This document shows positions 1-9,018 of a stretch of 64,000 nt of DNA, one piece after another (position 1 is the first letter of the stretch; each line of letters begins with the position of its first letter). Origin of the DNA: Alteromonadaceae bacterium M269 (GTDB lineage: Bacteria; Pseudomonadota; Gammaproteobacteria; Enterobacterales; Alteromonadaceae); the NCBI GenBank assembly GCA_004353515.1, contig SMNZ01000005.1:248001-312000 (forward strand), written 5' to 3'. Both the position numbers and the translations under genes were made by a program. The notes under the pieces are model-generated. The model did not search any database. It had not been told where the DNA came from and saw only the letters and a list, made by a program, of their open reading frames with translations.

Positions 1-80
1 CAAGTATTAAACCCGGAATTCGTACTGAAGCAGTCTCCATTGATGAAGGGGAGGGTTTTAAGTTTCCCCGTCATCAATGA
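1..80 (+). CDS. Possible 3' end of a gene cut by the window edge
   Basis: The third frame is open from the left edge and ends at a TGA at 78-80, giving 25 residues that end in FKFPRHQ. The stop lies 17 bases before the end of the convergent PepSY-type gene, a normal spacing for convergent genes. No family can be recognised from so short a tail. An open frame of this length can occur by chance, so this is only a candidate partial gene. Confidence 0.3.
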   Translation, partial: SIKPGIRTEAVSIDEGEGFKFPRHQ

Positions 81-97
81 GAAGTTGCTTTTAGGCC

Positions 98-616
98 TTA
101 CGAACCAAAAGCGACCACGAGAATAGTAAATAAAGCCCCGCCTATTGCTATTTTGAGGCTATTCTGGGCTTTTAAGATACGTGGTAAAAACATGAGAAAT
201 GCTGAAAGTACAAAAAAGAGCAGTGCTATACCAAATGCAATATTTAGCCAGAAAAGTGGGCTGTTATTAGTTGCTTTGTGTAGCTTTGTCATTTTGGCAA
301 GAACAGGCGGATAATCTTTTCTAGTCAGCGTCGCTTCCCCAGTTTGTTTATCGTAGGAACCAACATTCAAGATGATTTTATCGGGCGTTTCTTCGATCAC
401 TTTTGCACGTCGCCTCTTGACTGCCTGAGGTACTTCTTCTGCGCTTAAGTTAGCTTCGAGTTGACGAATTTCGATCTGTTCGTATTTTAAAAAGTCAGTG
501 GGTCTAAAAATGAGTAGTACGCCACTGATTGCGTAAACTGCCATGATGCCGCTGAGGAAAAAACCTAACCAACGGTGGTATTCTCTAAATGTTTGATGGA
601 ACTTTGCTGATGCCAT
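98..616 (-). CDS. PepSY-associated transmembrane protein (short form)
   Basis: The product is a 172-residue inner-membrane protein. An N-terminal amphipathic stretch containing REYHRWLGFFLS leads into a first membrane helix at about residues 17-37. A soluble, probably periplasmic loop of about 80 residues follows, then two helices at about 121-143 and 154-171. The Y-H-R-W-L-G motif before the first helix is typical of PepSY-associated TM proteins, which often serve iron-uptake or reductase systems. The protein is much shorter than the usual 350-500 residue PepSY_TM proteins and no iron-uptake gene is visible beside it. The family call is from the N-terminal motif; the function is unknown. Confidence 0.6.
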   Translation of the reverse strand: MASAKFHQTFREYHRWLGFFLSGIMAVYAISGVLLIFRPTDFLKYEQIEIRQLEANLSAEEVPQAVKRRRAKVIEETPDKIILNVGSYDKQTGEATLTRKDYPPVLAKMTKLHKATNNSPLFWLNIAFGIALLFFVLSAFLMFLPRILKAQNSLKIAIGGALFTILVVAFGS

Positions 617-833
617 GCCTGAAAACTGCTAGGTAAATTGTGCGGCATTTATAAATGAGAATAGAAACTATTTAAAGTCTAACCCTGCTGATTATAAGTA
701 AATTTAATGTAAAGTTTGGTTGTTTGTTGATTGAAAGTTGTTTTTGGAGGAATAAGAAGCTCTTTCCATGAGCTATTTCAGTTTTTAATAGCAAAGTTAT
801 TCTGAAAGAAGATAACAAGGAAATCCTGTAGCT

Positions 834-1433
834 ATGAGTAAAAAGAACATTAAAGGTGTATTAGTTACACTAATACTTTTTCATTGCTTTCAAATTCACG
901 CCTCCGACTTAAACAGAGAGTTGCAACAAGAGCTTGGTGAAATGAGGGTTAAAGACCAAGCTGTTCGAGAAGAGTTAACAAAGATTGGATTTAATGCCAA
1001 TCCAGATGCTTTGAAAGCTTATGTTGAAAAGCAGAATAAGGTTGATGATGAAAATACTGAGAGAGCCTTAGATATATTCGAGGAATTTGGCTGGCCTACG
1101 CCTGAGTTAGTTGGCAAACAAGGTGTTAAGGATTTCTTGCTCATTATTCAGCATGCAGATTTTGAGACGCAAAAGCTGATGCTACCTAAAGTGAAATCAG
1201 CTTATGAGAATGGGCTTGTTTCTGGCCAGAATATGGCGCTACTTACAGATAGAGTGTTAGTTAAAAGTGGCCTAGCGCAACGTTATGGTACTCAAGTCAG
1301 CATCAAAGATAAGATAATAAAAGTCGATCCGGTAGAAGATGAGAACAACTTAGATCAAATCAGGGCATCAATTGGACTTGAACCTATGGAGCAATACTTG
1401 AAGCGTTTGAGATCACTCTACAACATTGAGTAG
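834..1433 (+). CDS. Secreted DUF6624-like protein
   Basis: The product has 199 residues. An N-terminal hydrophobic segment (about residues 9-22, ending near HASD) looks like a Sec signal peptide, so the protein is probably exported. The mature part has the pattern 'MRVKDQAVRE...FGWPTPELVG...LIIQHAD...QKLMLPKV...ALLTDRVLV', which I recognise as the DUF6624 family often found in Bacteroidetes and gammaproteobacteria. The family has no established function. The gene stands alone with an AAGGAAA-type ribosome site 10-15 bases before ATG. It converges on the next gene with only 15 bases between the stops. Confidence 0.6.
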   Translation: MSKKNIKGVLVTLILFHCFQIHASDLNRELQQELGEMRVKDQAVREELTKIGFNANPDALKAYVEKQNKVDDENTERALDIFEEFGWPTPELVGKQGVKDFLLIIQHADFETQKLMLPKVKSAYENGLVSGQNMALLTDRVLVKSGLAQRYGTQVSIKDKIIKVDPVEDENNLDQIRASIGLEPMEQYLKRLRSLYNIE

Positions 1434-1448
1434 AAGTCTACTTTATAA

Positions 1449-1952
1449 CTAAGAGTTCTCTTCAGTCTGAGGCTGTGCTTTTTTAGGTGCTTGGCCCCGA
1501 CTTATGTGTTGGCAAGCGAGTACATAGCCACCCAATTGATTTTTACACCATGGTAATTTTATCTCTTGCGGCTGTGCTGCTATAAAGTGATTAATCTCTT
1601 GTATGTCGATAGTTGAACGCTCGAGAGATTTTTTTACAGCTTCTTCTACCGTTTCATTATGTTCGCTACAACGCATAATAACGTATGAAAAGTTCTCAAT
1701 AATATTCGATGACATTGCGAAGTTTTCATCGTTAATTAAGCCGTGCTTTTTAGCTGAGTTTAGCCTACCTGCATAAACTCGTTGTAGCTCTTTTGATATG
1801 AAATTGAGGTTGTTGAGTGTGCTACGTGCTTGACCATCACTTGCTTTTAGAGAGTGTTTGTATTGATTCATCTCTTTTTGCAAAGACTGAGTCTTCAACA
1901 CAAAATAGATGAGAATTAAGACAGTAAATCCAATGACTCCTATGGCTACCAT
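1449..1952 (-). CDS. Hypothetical single-pass membrane protein
   Basis: The product has 167 residues: one N-terminal membrane helix (about residues 2-20), a helical charged region (about 25-70) that could be a short coiled coil, and a cytoplasmic domain with two cysteines near the C-terminus (LPWCKNQ and LACQHI). The tail is rich in Q, K, P and E and probably disordered. I chose the ATG at 1952 rather than the TTG one codon upstream because GAGGAGTA at 1961-1968 is well placed for it. I do not recognise the family. Confidence 0.6.
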   Translation of the reverse strand: MVAIGVIGFTVLILIYFVLKTQSLQKEMNQYKHSLKASDGQARSTLNNLNFISKELQRVYAGRLNSAKKHGLINDENFAMSSNIIENFSYVIMRCSEHNETVEEAVKKSLERSTIDIQEINHFIAAQPQEIKLPWCKNQLGGYVLACQHISRGQAPKKAQPQTEENS

Positions 1953-2079
1953 CAATAATTTACTCCTCTATAATTCAATGAAAAGATAATGTTTTTCATC
2001 CGGTATGACTTAGCTCGCGTTTAAAAAACAGGGTCCACTACTATACGCTTATGACGTATTTTTTGTAGAGGGTGTGTTA

Positions 2080-2400
2080 TCACTTTTTGGTATAAATTGG
2101 GCTTGGGAACTGTGCAACTTTATCTGATAACTCAGTAATTTTTGCAGAGCCTTGCTTCTCAACTTCGTCTATTCTTAGCACGCTGTGCATAGGGATATAA
2201 GTGTGCTTGACGCCTTCAAATTCGTCCTTCAATTTTTCATGAGAAGGGTCTAAAACCAAGCTAGTATGCGTATCCCAAACAAAGCCACCTATTTCAACAA
2301 ATCCAAACATTGAGCTTTGCGTGACCTCTCTTACATATAATTCATAGCGTTCGCCATTGCTGATGAATTGAATTTTGAATAAAGGTTGTTTTTCACTCAC
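2080..2400 (-). CDS. DUF1820 family protein
   Basis: This 106-residue soluble protein begins at a GTG with an AAGG ribosome site about nine bases upstream. It carries the pattern 'LFKIQF.S.GE.YELYVREV.QS.MFGFVEI..FVWD...LVLDPSHEKLKDEF.GV..TYIPMHSVLRIDEV', which matches the DUF1820 family (conserved in gammaproteobacteria including Pseudomonas) over nearly its whole length. The biochemical role is unknown. The invariant 'H.VLRIDEVEK' strand suggests a small beta-rich fold. It is a single gene with no obvious operon partner. Confidence 0.75.
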   Translation of the reverse strand: MSEKQPLFKIQFISNGERYELYVREVTQSSMFGFVEIGGFVWDTHTSLVLDPSHEKLKDEFEGVKHTYIPMHSVLRIDEVEKQGSAKITELSDKVAQFPSPIYTKK

Positions 2401-2534
2401 GCACTTAGCCTTGAATTTGTCTTAAAAGGGGCTGGATTTTAGCGGGAAATAACATTGATATAAAGTGCTTGTATATTCGAATACAAGGAAATACCTAAGC
2501 AAGTGGGTTCCAAGAATCGCTAGTTAATCTCGGG

Positions 2535-3104
2535 TTAGTTGGAAAGAGGCCCTAGCAAAGCTCTTGTCGCTATCTTAAGTTCATCAGTACCGCTAGCGAT
2601 GATGCCATTGACTGCAAAGCCTTGAACATAACTCGTTAGCTGTAAGGCTGTTGACTCAATATTGATATCGGAGCGTATTTGTCCTTTTTGCTGCGCATTT
2701 TCAAGACAACCAATAAAGCCCAACTGGAGCCTATCGATGTAATGACGACCAATATCTTTTATTTTGTCGTCGTCGTAACCCAATTCGGTTATTGCATTGA
2801 TGAGCAAACAACCTTTTCCGTTAACTAACTCTATATAGGCTTCAAAAAACTGTTCAATCGATACTAGTCCTTGATGGCTATCCAGATGTGAAACTATTGG
2901 ATTTAGCTGTGTTTCTTGATAGTGCAGAATGACTTTATAGAAAAACTCCTGTTTGCTCGAAAACTCTAAATAAAAGCCTCTACGATTAAAGTCTGTCCGG
3001 GCAATGAGCTCATCTAATATAGTGCCATGATAGCCGTGCTCGAGTAATACATCGATAGATAAGGAGAGGACTTGATCGATATTGTAGAGTGCTTTTCTTG
3101 GCAT
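2535..3104 (-). CDS. TetR/AcrR family transcriptional regulator
   Basis: The product is a 189-residue repressor-type protein. The N-terminal helix-turn-helix spans about residues 10-50, with the recognition region 'LIARTDFNRRGFYLEFSSKQEFFYKVI' split over two helices. The C-terminal ligand domain (about 75-189) includes 'GKGCLLINAITELG', a cysteine-containing segment seen in TetR regulators of the electrophile-responsive type. The ATG at 3104 is preferred over the TTG four codons upstream, although neither has a strong ribosome site. The target is probably nearby or its own promoter, but no operator could be assigned. It is distinct from SlmA at 5.2 kb. Confidence 0.8.
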   Translation of the reverse strand: MPRKALYNIDQVLSLSIDVLLEHGYHGTILDELIARTDFNRRGFYLEFSSKQEFFYKVILHYQETQLNPIVSHLDSHQGLVSIEQFFEAYIELVNGKGCLLINAITELGYDDDKIKDIGRHYIDRLQLGFIGCLENAQQKGQIRSDINIESTALQLTSYVQGFAVNGIIASGTDELKIATRALLGPLSN

Positions 3105-3223
3105 CTGTAAAGTCAAAAGAACGTTAATTCTTAGTAGACTAGTGTCTTGTAGAAAGATGTCAAGCAGCTATCTCTAGCATTTTTTTAACGATTAGATTAC
3201 CGTTGCGGCGGTTTAAGATAATA

Positions 3224-3405
3224 GGGTCTGTTGATCTTTGTGGGCAGTATGGCTAAAAAAGAGCCGCTGCCCAAAGGGCTGAAGCTAAAATGGTCCATCC
3301 CTATGTTGTCAATGACTTATTTGGATGGCCAAACGGCGTCCTTGACGCCTTGGTCTAGACCATTTTATCGTTCAGCATAAAAAATGAACAAAGATCAACA
3401 AACCC
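3224..3405. repeat. MITE-like element, GGGTCTGTTGATCTTTG family, copy A (182 bp)
   Basis: The element fills most of the 350-base gap before the M28 peptidase. Its ends are inverted copies of GGGTCTGTTGATCTTTG (3224-3240 and 3389-3405). The interior is also largely self-complementary: GGGCAG...CTGCCC at 3241-3272, AAAATGGTC...GACCATTTT nested inside, and GGCGTC/GACGCC near the centre. No reading frame is present. The left flank ends in TA. It shares its ends, but not its interior, with copies B-D, and resembles the remnant F in both ends and interior. Confidence 0.75.
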
Positions 3406-3470
3406 AAGAATAAGCTCTTAATTACATTGAGATGGTGTTTCTCAATGACTGCATTGAATAGGTTGTACAT

Positions 3471-5129
3471 ATGAACAAATCTTTAAAGATTGGATTATTG
3501 GCGGCAGTTGTAGGTATTTCTGCTTGTCAGGTTGATGTCCAGTCAACAACGACGAGCACTGAATCGGCTGCTCCTCTTGAAGCAGACTCAAGCCGCATCA
3601 AAGCGCACTTAGGTTTTCTAGCACACGATTTATTAGAAGGGCGTGATACCGGATCTCGTGGTCACGAACTTGCAACGCTTTATATCGCTTCACAGTTTGA
3701 GCAATACGGCTTAACTCCCATGGGAGATGACGACAGCTATATGCAGCGTGTTACTTTCCGTCAAGCGTTTCTTGATCAAGATTCTCCAACTTTAACATTG
3801 ACTAGGGACGGCCAAACTCAGTCGTTAGACTACCCTGCTCAATACATTACTGGCCCTAGCACACTTTACACAGATGCATCTGTATCTGCAGAAATGGTGT
3901 TTGTTGGTTACGGTATTGTCGCTCCTGAGTTGTCGCACAATGACTATGAAGGTTTAGATGTTGATGGCAAAGTGGTTGTGATGTTATCTGGTAAGCCAGC
4001 TTCTTTTCCTACTGAAGAAGGTGCACACTTTAGTTCTGGTGCTGAGAAAAGTCGCCATGCTGAAGAAAACGGTGCTATAGGTATCATTACTGTTAGTACA
4101 CCAACGGCTGAAAAAGCTCGACCTTATCAAAATCAGTTGAACTTTTTGCATGCTCCTCGTGTCCGCTGGGTTGGCAAAGATGGACAACCAGCCAATGTTT
4201 ATCCAAACCTGAAGAACAGCGCTTACTTTAGCCAAAAAGCGGCTGAAATTCTTTTTGAAGGAAGTGAACGTTCTCTCGAAGAGATATACAAGGACTTGGA
4301 AGCTGATAAGTCGCCAAAAGGGTTTGATTTAGCCTATACCTTAGATTTTTCCAAAAAGAGCACGCACAAGGAAATCACCAGCCCTAACGTTGTCGGTATG
4401 TTAGAAGGTAGCGACCCTGTATTGAAGAATGAGTATGTTGTTTATTCTGCGCACTCTGATCATATCGGTTTAGCCAAAACTGTTAAGAAAGACAAAATCA
4501 ATAATGGTGCTATGGATAATGCCAGCGGTACTTCTATCATGATTGAAACGGCTAGATTGTTCAGTGAGTTGGAAAACCGCCCTAAGCGTTCAATGTTGTT
4601 TGTTGCTGTGACTGGTGAAGAGAAAGGCTTGTTAGGTGCGGATTACTATGCGCGTAACCCAACCGTTGGTGAAGGTAAAATGGTTGCCAACGTTAACCTT
4701 GATATGCCGTTGATTACCCATGACTTCGCGGACCTGATTGCTTTTGGTGCTAATCACAGTGATCTGAAAGGCTCTGTCCAAGAAGCGGTAACTCAAGTTG
4801 GTCTTGAATTAGCAGAAGATCCGTGGCCCGAGCTGAATTTATTCACACGCTCTGATCACTACAGCTTTGTGAAGCAAGGTGTTCCAGCGGTGTTCTTATT
4901 CCCGGGATTGAAGTCTAACTCTACCGATATCGACGGAAGTAAAGAGTTCAGCCGCTTTATGGCTGCGCATTACCACAAGCCATCTGATGAACTTAATGAT
5001 GACTTTAACTGGAATGCCGCTAAGAACTTTGCGCAAATCAACTTCCAAATTGGTTTAACCATTGGTAATCAAGCTGAAAAACCAAAGTGGAACGAAGATA
5101 GTTTCTTTGGAAATACTTTCGGGAAATAA
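3471..5129 (+). CDS. M28 family zinc aminopeptidase, lipoprotein
   Basis: This 552-residue exported peptidase has a lipoprotein signal with lipidated Cys at about residue 19 (GISAC). A protease-associated (PA) insert spans about 130-260 and the M28 catalytic domain about 300-535. The metal-site motifs are visible in order: H-S-D-H near 327, 'NNGAMDNASGT' near 343-353, the catalytic 'GEEKGLLG' near 382, 'NVNLDMP' near 408 and 'SDHYSFVKQGVPAVFLF' near 461. It should remove N-terminal residues from peptides in the periplasm or at the outer membrane. It is a single gene between a MITE-like repeat and a bidirectional terminator. Substrate specificity cannot be read from the sequence. Confidence 0.88.
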   Translation: MNKSLKIGLLAAVVGISACQVDVQSTTTSTESAAPLEADSSRIKAHLGFLAHDLLEGRDTGSRGHELATLYIASQFEQYGLTPMGDDDSYMQRVTFRQAFLDQDSPTLTLTRDGQTQSLDYPAQYITGPSTLYTDASVSAEMVFVGYGIVAPELSHNDYEGLDVDGKVVVMLSGKPASFPTEEGAHFSSGAEKSRHAEENGAIGIITVSTPTAEKARPYQNQLNFLHAPRVRWVGKDGQPANVYPNLKNSAYFSQKAAEILFEGSERSLEEIYKDLEADKSPKGFDLAYTLDFSKKSTHKEITSPNVVGMLEGSDPVLKNEYVVYSAHSDHIGLAKTVKKDKINNGAMDNASGTSIMIETARLFSELENRPKRSMLFVAVTGEEKGLLGADYYARNPTVGEGKMVANVNLDMPLITHDFADLIAFGANHSDLKGSVQEAVTQVGLELAEDPWPELNLFTRSDHYSFVKQGVPAVFLFPGLKSNSTDIDGSKEFSRFMAAHYHKPSDELNDDFNWNAAKNFAQINFQIGLTIGNQAEKPKWNEDSFFGNTFGK

Positions 5130-5147
5130 CCTGATATCACTAATCAT

Positions 5148-5177
5148 AAAAAAACCCGCTTTTTAGCGGGTTTTTTA
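5148..5177. terminator. Bidirectional rho-independent terminator
   Basis: AAAAAACCCGC and GCGGGTTTTTT form an 11-base stem around a short T/A loop. Both arms end in runs of A and T, so it can end transcription of the M28 gene on the plus strand and of slmA on the minus strand. Confidence 0.9.
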
Positions 5178-5196
5178 TTACAACTGTAAAAAGCTT

Positions 5197-5787
5197 TTAA
5201 ACAAAGAATTGAGCTTTAATGACTTGCCATTGCTCGCTGAAGCCTTCTGTAGGGCGGCGAGTAAATTCACTTCTAATAAACTGATTGATACGACCATCAG
5301 TAAAACAAATTAGCAAGTTAGCAATCAGTGCTTCATCTGCACTCAATGCTTTGCCCTCACGCAGTTTACGCTCACGTAGCACTTGTCTTAGTTGTGTTTC
5401 TAAACGCTCAAAAAGCTGAGCTATACGAGTTCGCAATCTGTCTTGCTCACCCATTAACGCGTCGCCATTGAGTATGCGAGTGATGCCGGGGTTTTTCTCG
5501 GCAAAGCCAAGAAGTAAGTGCATAATAAGCTGACAGCGTGTTGCCGTGTCTTTCTCTTCACTGAGTATCTTGCTAATACGTGAGAAAAGTGTCTCTTCAA
5601 TGAACTCTATCAAGCCTTCAAACATACGAGCTTTGCTCGGGAAGTGTCTATACAAAGCAGCTTCTGACACACCAACCTGTGCGGCTAATTTTGCTGTAGT
5701 AATACGTTGTCCAGGGTTTGTTTCAAGCATGCTGGCGAGCGATTGTAATATTTGTGCCCGCCGATTGGGCCGCTTACTAGCTGGCAT
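5197..5787 (-). CDS. slmA: Nucleoid occlusion factor SlmA
   Basis: The 196-residue product is a TetR-family DNA-binding protein that, in E. coli, binds sites across the chromosome and blocks FtsZ ring assembly over the nucleoid. The N-terminal '[18 protein letters not shown]' leads into a helix-turn-helix at about 28-60 with '[32 protein letters not shown]', almost diagnostic for SlmA. The length matches the family (198 in E. coli). It lies downstream of coaBC on the same strand, a conserved neighbourhood. A hairpin at 5861-5906 separates the two genes, so it may have its own promoter. No SlmA binding site was identified in the window. Confidence 0.95.
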   Translation of the reverse strand: MPASKRPNRRAQILQSLASMLETNPGQRITTAKLAAQVGVSEAALYRHFPSKARMFEGLIEFIEETLFSRISKILSEEKDTATRCQLIMHLLLGFAEKNPGITRILNGDALMGEQDRLRTRIAQLFERLETQLRQVLRERKLREGKALSADEALIANLLICFTDGRINQFIRSEFTRRPTEGFSEQWQVIKAQFFV

Positions 5788-5860
5788 GACTACTCCTTGC
5801 CGTTAGAAGTTTAAAGGTCATTTGAGCGAATACCTTTTGTACATTGTTCATTTCATTTTC

Positions 5861-5906
5861 CGAGACTAAGCCTATTTAGGAGGCTCAAATAATGAGCTTA
5901 GTCTCG
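5861..5906. terminator. 11-bp inverted repeat between coaBC and slmA
   Basis: CGAGACTAAGC at 5861-5871 is repeated exactly inverted at 5896-5906, enclosing 24 bases. On the minus strand it lies just after the coaBC stop. No T-run follows, so it may be a pause, an attenuator, a processing site or an operator rather than a simple terminator. Confidence 0.5.
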
Positions 5907-5921
5907 ACCCGTTAAAGCCTA

Positions 5922-7130
5922 CTATCGGCTTTCAGCGTGAAACCTTTGTGCAACAAGTGCCAATAAATTTCTCGCTAGTGTTTGTTTGTCTGTCAAAGGC
6001 AATGCTTGTTCACCATCTTTCCAAAAGACGGTGAGCGCATTGTTGTCGCTGTTAAATCCGATGGATTTGTCAGAGACGTCGTTAGCCGCGATCATATTGA
6101 GTTTTTTACGCTCTAGTTTCCCTTTTGCATAATGTGCAACATCCTGTGTTTCAGCGGCAAAACCAACTGTAAAAGGAGCATCAGTTTTAGATGCAATAGT
6201 TGCAAGGATATCAGGGTTTTTGACAAGAGTAAGTGTTAACTCATCGTCTTTTGTCTTTTTAATTTTCTGATCAACTATCTCAGCTGTTCTATAGTCAGCT
6301 ACGGCTGCGCAGGCGATAAAAATGTCACAATCAGCAACTCTTTCTTCTACAGCATCAAGCATCTGCTGTGCGCTAGAAACATCTACACGCTCACACCCTA
6401 AGGGCGATTCCAGGTTAACAGGGCCTGAAACCAAACTGACTTTTGCGCCCATAGATGCAGCAGCTTGCGCAATGGCGTATCCCATTTTGCCAGAGCTGAA
6501 GTTACTAATGTAGCGCACTGGGTCAATATTTTCTCGTGTTGGGCCTGCAGTAATGACAATATGTTTGCCAGCGAATTCATTTGAAGACTGAGGCGCATTA
6601 AGTCGTTCGACTATATCCAATGGCTCTAACATTCGGCCTGGACCTACATCCCCACAAGCTTGAGAGCCTTCATCTGGGCCCAACATCAAGACACCACGTT
6701 CTCTCAATATAGCTAAATTATGCTGTGTTGCTGTGGCAGCCCACATTTGTTGGTTCATGGCAGGTGCCATGACTAGTTTTGCTGTTGTTGCTAAGCATAA
6801 TGTCGTTAGCAAATCGTCAGCTAAACCATATGTAATCTTAGCCATAATATTAGCAGTTGCCGGTGCGATAAGAATGATATCCGCCCATTTTGCTAATTCG
6901 ATATGACCCATTGCAGCTTCTGCAGCAGGGTCGAGTAGACTATCTGAAACAGGTAACCCTGAAACGGCCTGCAAAGACAATGTGCTAACAAATTCTTTCG
7001 CTGATTGAGTCAATACGACGCGTACGTTAGCGCCTGCAGCTTTTAATTTCCTAACAAGATCTGGCGTTTTATAGGCAGCAATTCCACCAGAAACACCTAA
7101 AAGCACATTTTTGTTTAATAACTGGGACAT
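5922..7130 (-). CDS. coaBC: Bifunctional phosphopantothenoylcysteine decarboxylase / phosphopantothenate-cysteine ligase
   Basis: This 402-residue enzyme performs two steps of coenzyme A synthesis: CTP-dependent coupling of cysteine to 4'-phosphopantothenate, then FMN-dependent decarboxylation to 4'-phosphopantetheine. The N-terminal CoaC flavoprotein half (about 1-180) shows 'GVSGGIAAYKTPDLVRKL', 'SLSL' and the substrate loop 'APAMNQQMW'. The C-terminal CoaB half (about 187-402) begins with 'ITAGPTRENIDPVRYISN' and 'SSGKMGYAIA'. The length agrees with E. coli (406). coaD, a later step, lies 4 kb away in the window. It is divergent from radC across 126 bases. Confidence 0.96.
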   Translation of the reverse strand: MSQLLNKNVLLGVSGGIAAYKTPDLVRKLKAAGANVRVVLTQSAKEFVSTLSLQAVSGLPVSDSLLDPAAEAAMGHIELAKWADIILIAPATANIMAKITYGLADDLLTTLCLATTAKLVMAPAMNQQMWAATATQHNLAILRERGVLMLGPDEGSQACGDVGPGRMLEPLDIVERLNAPQSSNEFAGKHIVITAGPTRENIDPVRYISNFSSGKMGYAIAQAAASMGAKVSLVSGPVNLESPLGCERVDVSSAQQMLDAVEERVADCDIFIACAAVADYRTAEIVDQKIKKTKDDELTLTLVKNPDILATIASKTDAPFTVGFAAETQDVAHYAKGKLERKKLNMIAANDVSDKSIGFNSDNNALTVFWKDGEQALPLTDKQTLARNLLALVAQRFHAESR

Positions 7131-7256
7131 AGTAAAGAAAGGGTTAACGTTGTAATATGAGTCAAAGAATGAAGAATAACATTATTGGCTGTTTTTGGCT
7201 TGCTTTGATAGTGTTATTTATTACTACTTAAGTATGACAACCATGGAAGGATTGAT

Positions 7257-7931
7257 ATGAAAATAATGGATTGGCCCCAGCAAGAACGCCCTCGTGAAAA
7301 ATTATTGAGCAAAGGCCCAGAGCAGCTCAGTGATGCAGAACTACTCGCCATTTTCTTACGCACTGGATTACCAGGTATTAGCGCCGTTGATTTAGCTCGA
7401 GGTTTGCTTAACGAGTTCGGGGATTTAAGAGAGTTACTGTCCAGTGATGTTTCCAGATTTTGCCAAGGCAAAGGTTTAGGTATCGCTAAATTTGTGCAGT
7501 TGCAAGCGACGTTGGAAATGGCGAGGCGTTACTACCAACTGCAACTAGAAAGAACGAATGCTTTTTCGAATGTAAATCAGACAGTCCGCTTTTTAATGAG
7601 TCGACTGAGGGATGAAGATCGAGAAGTTTTTGCCTTATTACTGCTCGATAGCCAGCATCAGTTGATCGAATATAAAGCGTTGTTTTATGGCAGTATTGAT
7701 AGCGCCGTCGTGTACCCCAGAGAGATTGTTAAGCTAGTCCTCGATAAGCAAGCTGCCGCTGTCATACTGGCACACAACCACCCTTCTGGTGTTGCAGAAC
7801 CTAGCATTGCAGATAAGCAAATTACTCAGCGAATAAAGTCTGCGCTTGAATTGATTGATGTCACAGTTTTAGACCATCTTATTATTGGCGATGGGCAATC
7901 GGTGTCTTTTGCACAAAGAGGATTAATATAA
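7257..7931 (+). CDS. radC: RadC family JAB1/MPN-domain protein
   Basis: The 224-residue product has an N-terminal helix-hairpin-helix-like region ('[27 protein letters not shown]', about 8-35) and a C-terminal JAB/MPN metalloprotease-like domain. The latter carries the metal motif 'HNHPSG' near residue 173 followed by the conserved 'D' of '[10 protein letters not shown]'. Despite its name the E. coli protein has no proven DNA repair role. Start ATG 7257 is preceded by AAGGA at a good distance. In many gammaproteobacteria radC is directly followed by rpmB; here a glycosyltransferase gene stands between them. Confidence 0.93.
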   Translation: MKIMDWPQQERPREKLLSKGPEQLSDAELLAIFLRTGLPGISAVDLARGLLNEFGDLRELLSSDVSRFCQGKGLGIAKFVQLQATLEMARRYYQLQLERTNAFSNVNQTVRFLMSRLRDEDREVFALLLLDSQHQLIEYKALFYGSIDSAVVYPREIVKLVLDKQAAAVILAHNHPSGVAEPSIADKQITQRIKSALELIDVTVLDHLIIGDGQSVSFAQRGLI

Positions 7932-8059
7932 ACGTAAGGAAGGTGTCATCATCCGGTCATCTAAATTACGTATTGCTAGTGCGTGTTGATTTCTGCTGTT
8001 TAGAATAAATCCATACGGCAAAAAAACATGCACTAGGTTCATATAAAGGGTAATCAACT

Positions 8060-8884
8060 TTGTCTATCAAAATCAGCGTAATCTTTACGACCTATAATTC
8101 TCCTGACTGGATGGAAAAAGTGCTTTGGGGGTTTGAGAATCAGACTTTTAAAGACTTCGAGATCATTGTTGCGGATGATGGTTCAACTGAAGAGACAGAA
8201 AAGCGATTGTCTGAGTTCAAAAAAAACAGTTGGATGAAGATAAAGCATGTTTGGCAGAAAGATAAAGGATTCAGAAAAACGCGAATTCTCAATAAAGCCA
8301 TAGTGAAAAGTAAAAATGAGTATTTAGTTTTCACCGACGGTGACTGTATTCCGAGAAGTGACTTTCTGGAAGTGCATGCGAAAAAGGCTAAGAAAGGGTA
8401 CTTCTTGTCTGGTGGTTATCTAAAGCTGCCTATGGCTACTAGTGAGCTTATTAACGAGAAGCATATCAAGCTAGGTAAAGCATTTGATGCTGAGTGGTTG
8501 AAGAGCAAGGGGTTAGAAGATACGCATAAACTGATGAAGCTGACAGCGTCTGGATGGAAAGAAAAAATCTATAATAGTCTGACGCCAGCTAAAGCAACTT
8601 GGAATGGACACAATGCCTCAGGGTGGCGAAAAGATATTGTTGCAGCAAATGGTTTTGATGAGCGCATGCAATATGGTGGAGAGGACCGAGAGTTAGGTGA
8701 GCGCCTATTTAATCGTGGGTTAAAATCTAAACAAATTAGGTATTCAGCGATCTGCGTCCATTTAGATCACGCTAGGGGCTATGTTACCCAAGAAATGCTT
8801 AAGAAAAACAAGAAGATAAGAAAAGATACCAAACGTAAAAAGCTCACTCGTACTGCTCACGGGATCATAAAAGATCCTAATTGA
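8060..8884 (+). CDS. Family 2 glycosyltransferase
   Basis: The 274-residue enzyme begins at TTG with AAAGGG ten bases upstream; no ATG exists before the conserved first strand (SVIFTTYNSPDWMEKVL). The GT-A fold is evident from 'VADDGSTEET' near residue 38, the D-x-D-type 'TDGDCIP' near 92 and the C-terminal 'NGFDERMQYGGEDRELGERLFNRGLK' near 195-220, typical of the GT2 galactosyltransferase-type C-terminal region. The acceptor is probably a lipopolysaccharide or other surface glycan, given the surface cluster 3 kb away. Placement between radC and rpmB, and codon use richer in AAA/AAG than the neighbours, suggest acquisition by transfer. This is an inference. Confidence 0.85.
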   Translation: MSIKISVIFTTYNSPDWMEKVLWGFENQTFKDFEIIVADDGSTEETEKRLSEFKKNSWMKIKHVWQKDKGFRKTRILNKAIVKSKNEYLVFTDGDCIPRSDFLEVHAKKAKKGYFLSGGYLKLPMATSELINEKHIKLGKAFDAEWLKSKGLEDTHKLMKLTASGWKEKIYNSLTPAKATWNGHNASGWRKDIVAANGFDERMQYGGEDRELGERLFNRGLKSKQIRYSAICVHLDHARGYVTQEMLKKNKKIRKDTKRKKLTRTAHGIIKDPN

Positions 8885-8897
8885 TTGTAGAGAGTAG

Positions 8898-8926
8898 TTG
8901 AATCACCCTGGAATATACTGTATAAA
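8898..8926 (+). promoter_or_regulatory. Predicted sigma-70 promoter of rpmB-rpmG
   Basis: TTGAAT at 8898-8903 and TATAAA at 8921-8926 are separated by 17 bases, with TG directly before the -10 box (extended -10). The result is a leader of roughly 85 bases before rpmB, as expected for a strong ribosomal-protein promoter. Confidence 0.7.
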
Positions 8927-9018
8927 GTGCGCCCTCTTATATCTAGAGTAGATAGACTGACTGCGAATAACTCATGGGCTGTCAGCGTTATAGTTAAGTT
9001 AATGTGGAGACAATTACG

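Noticed and set aside
5197-5787. SlmA gene as a generic TetR efflux repressor
   Set aside because: The N-terminal and HTH sequence are specific for SlmA and gene order agrees.
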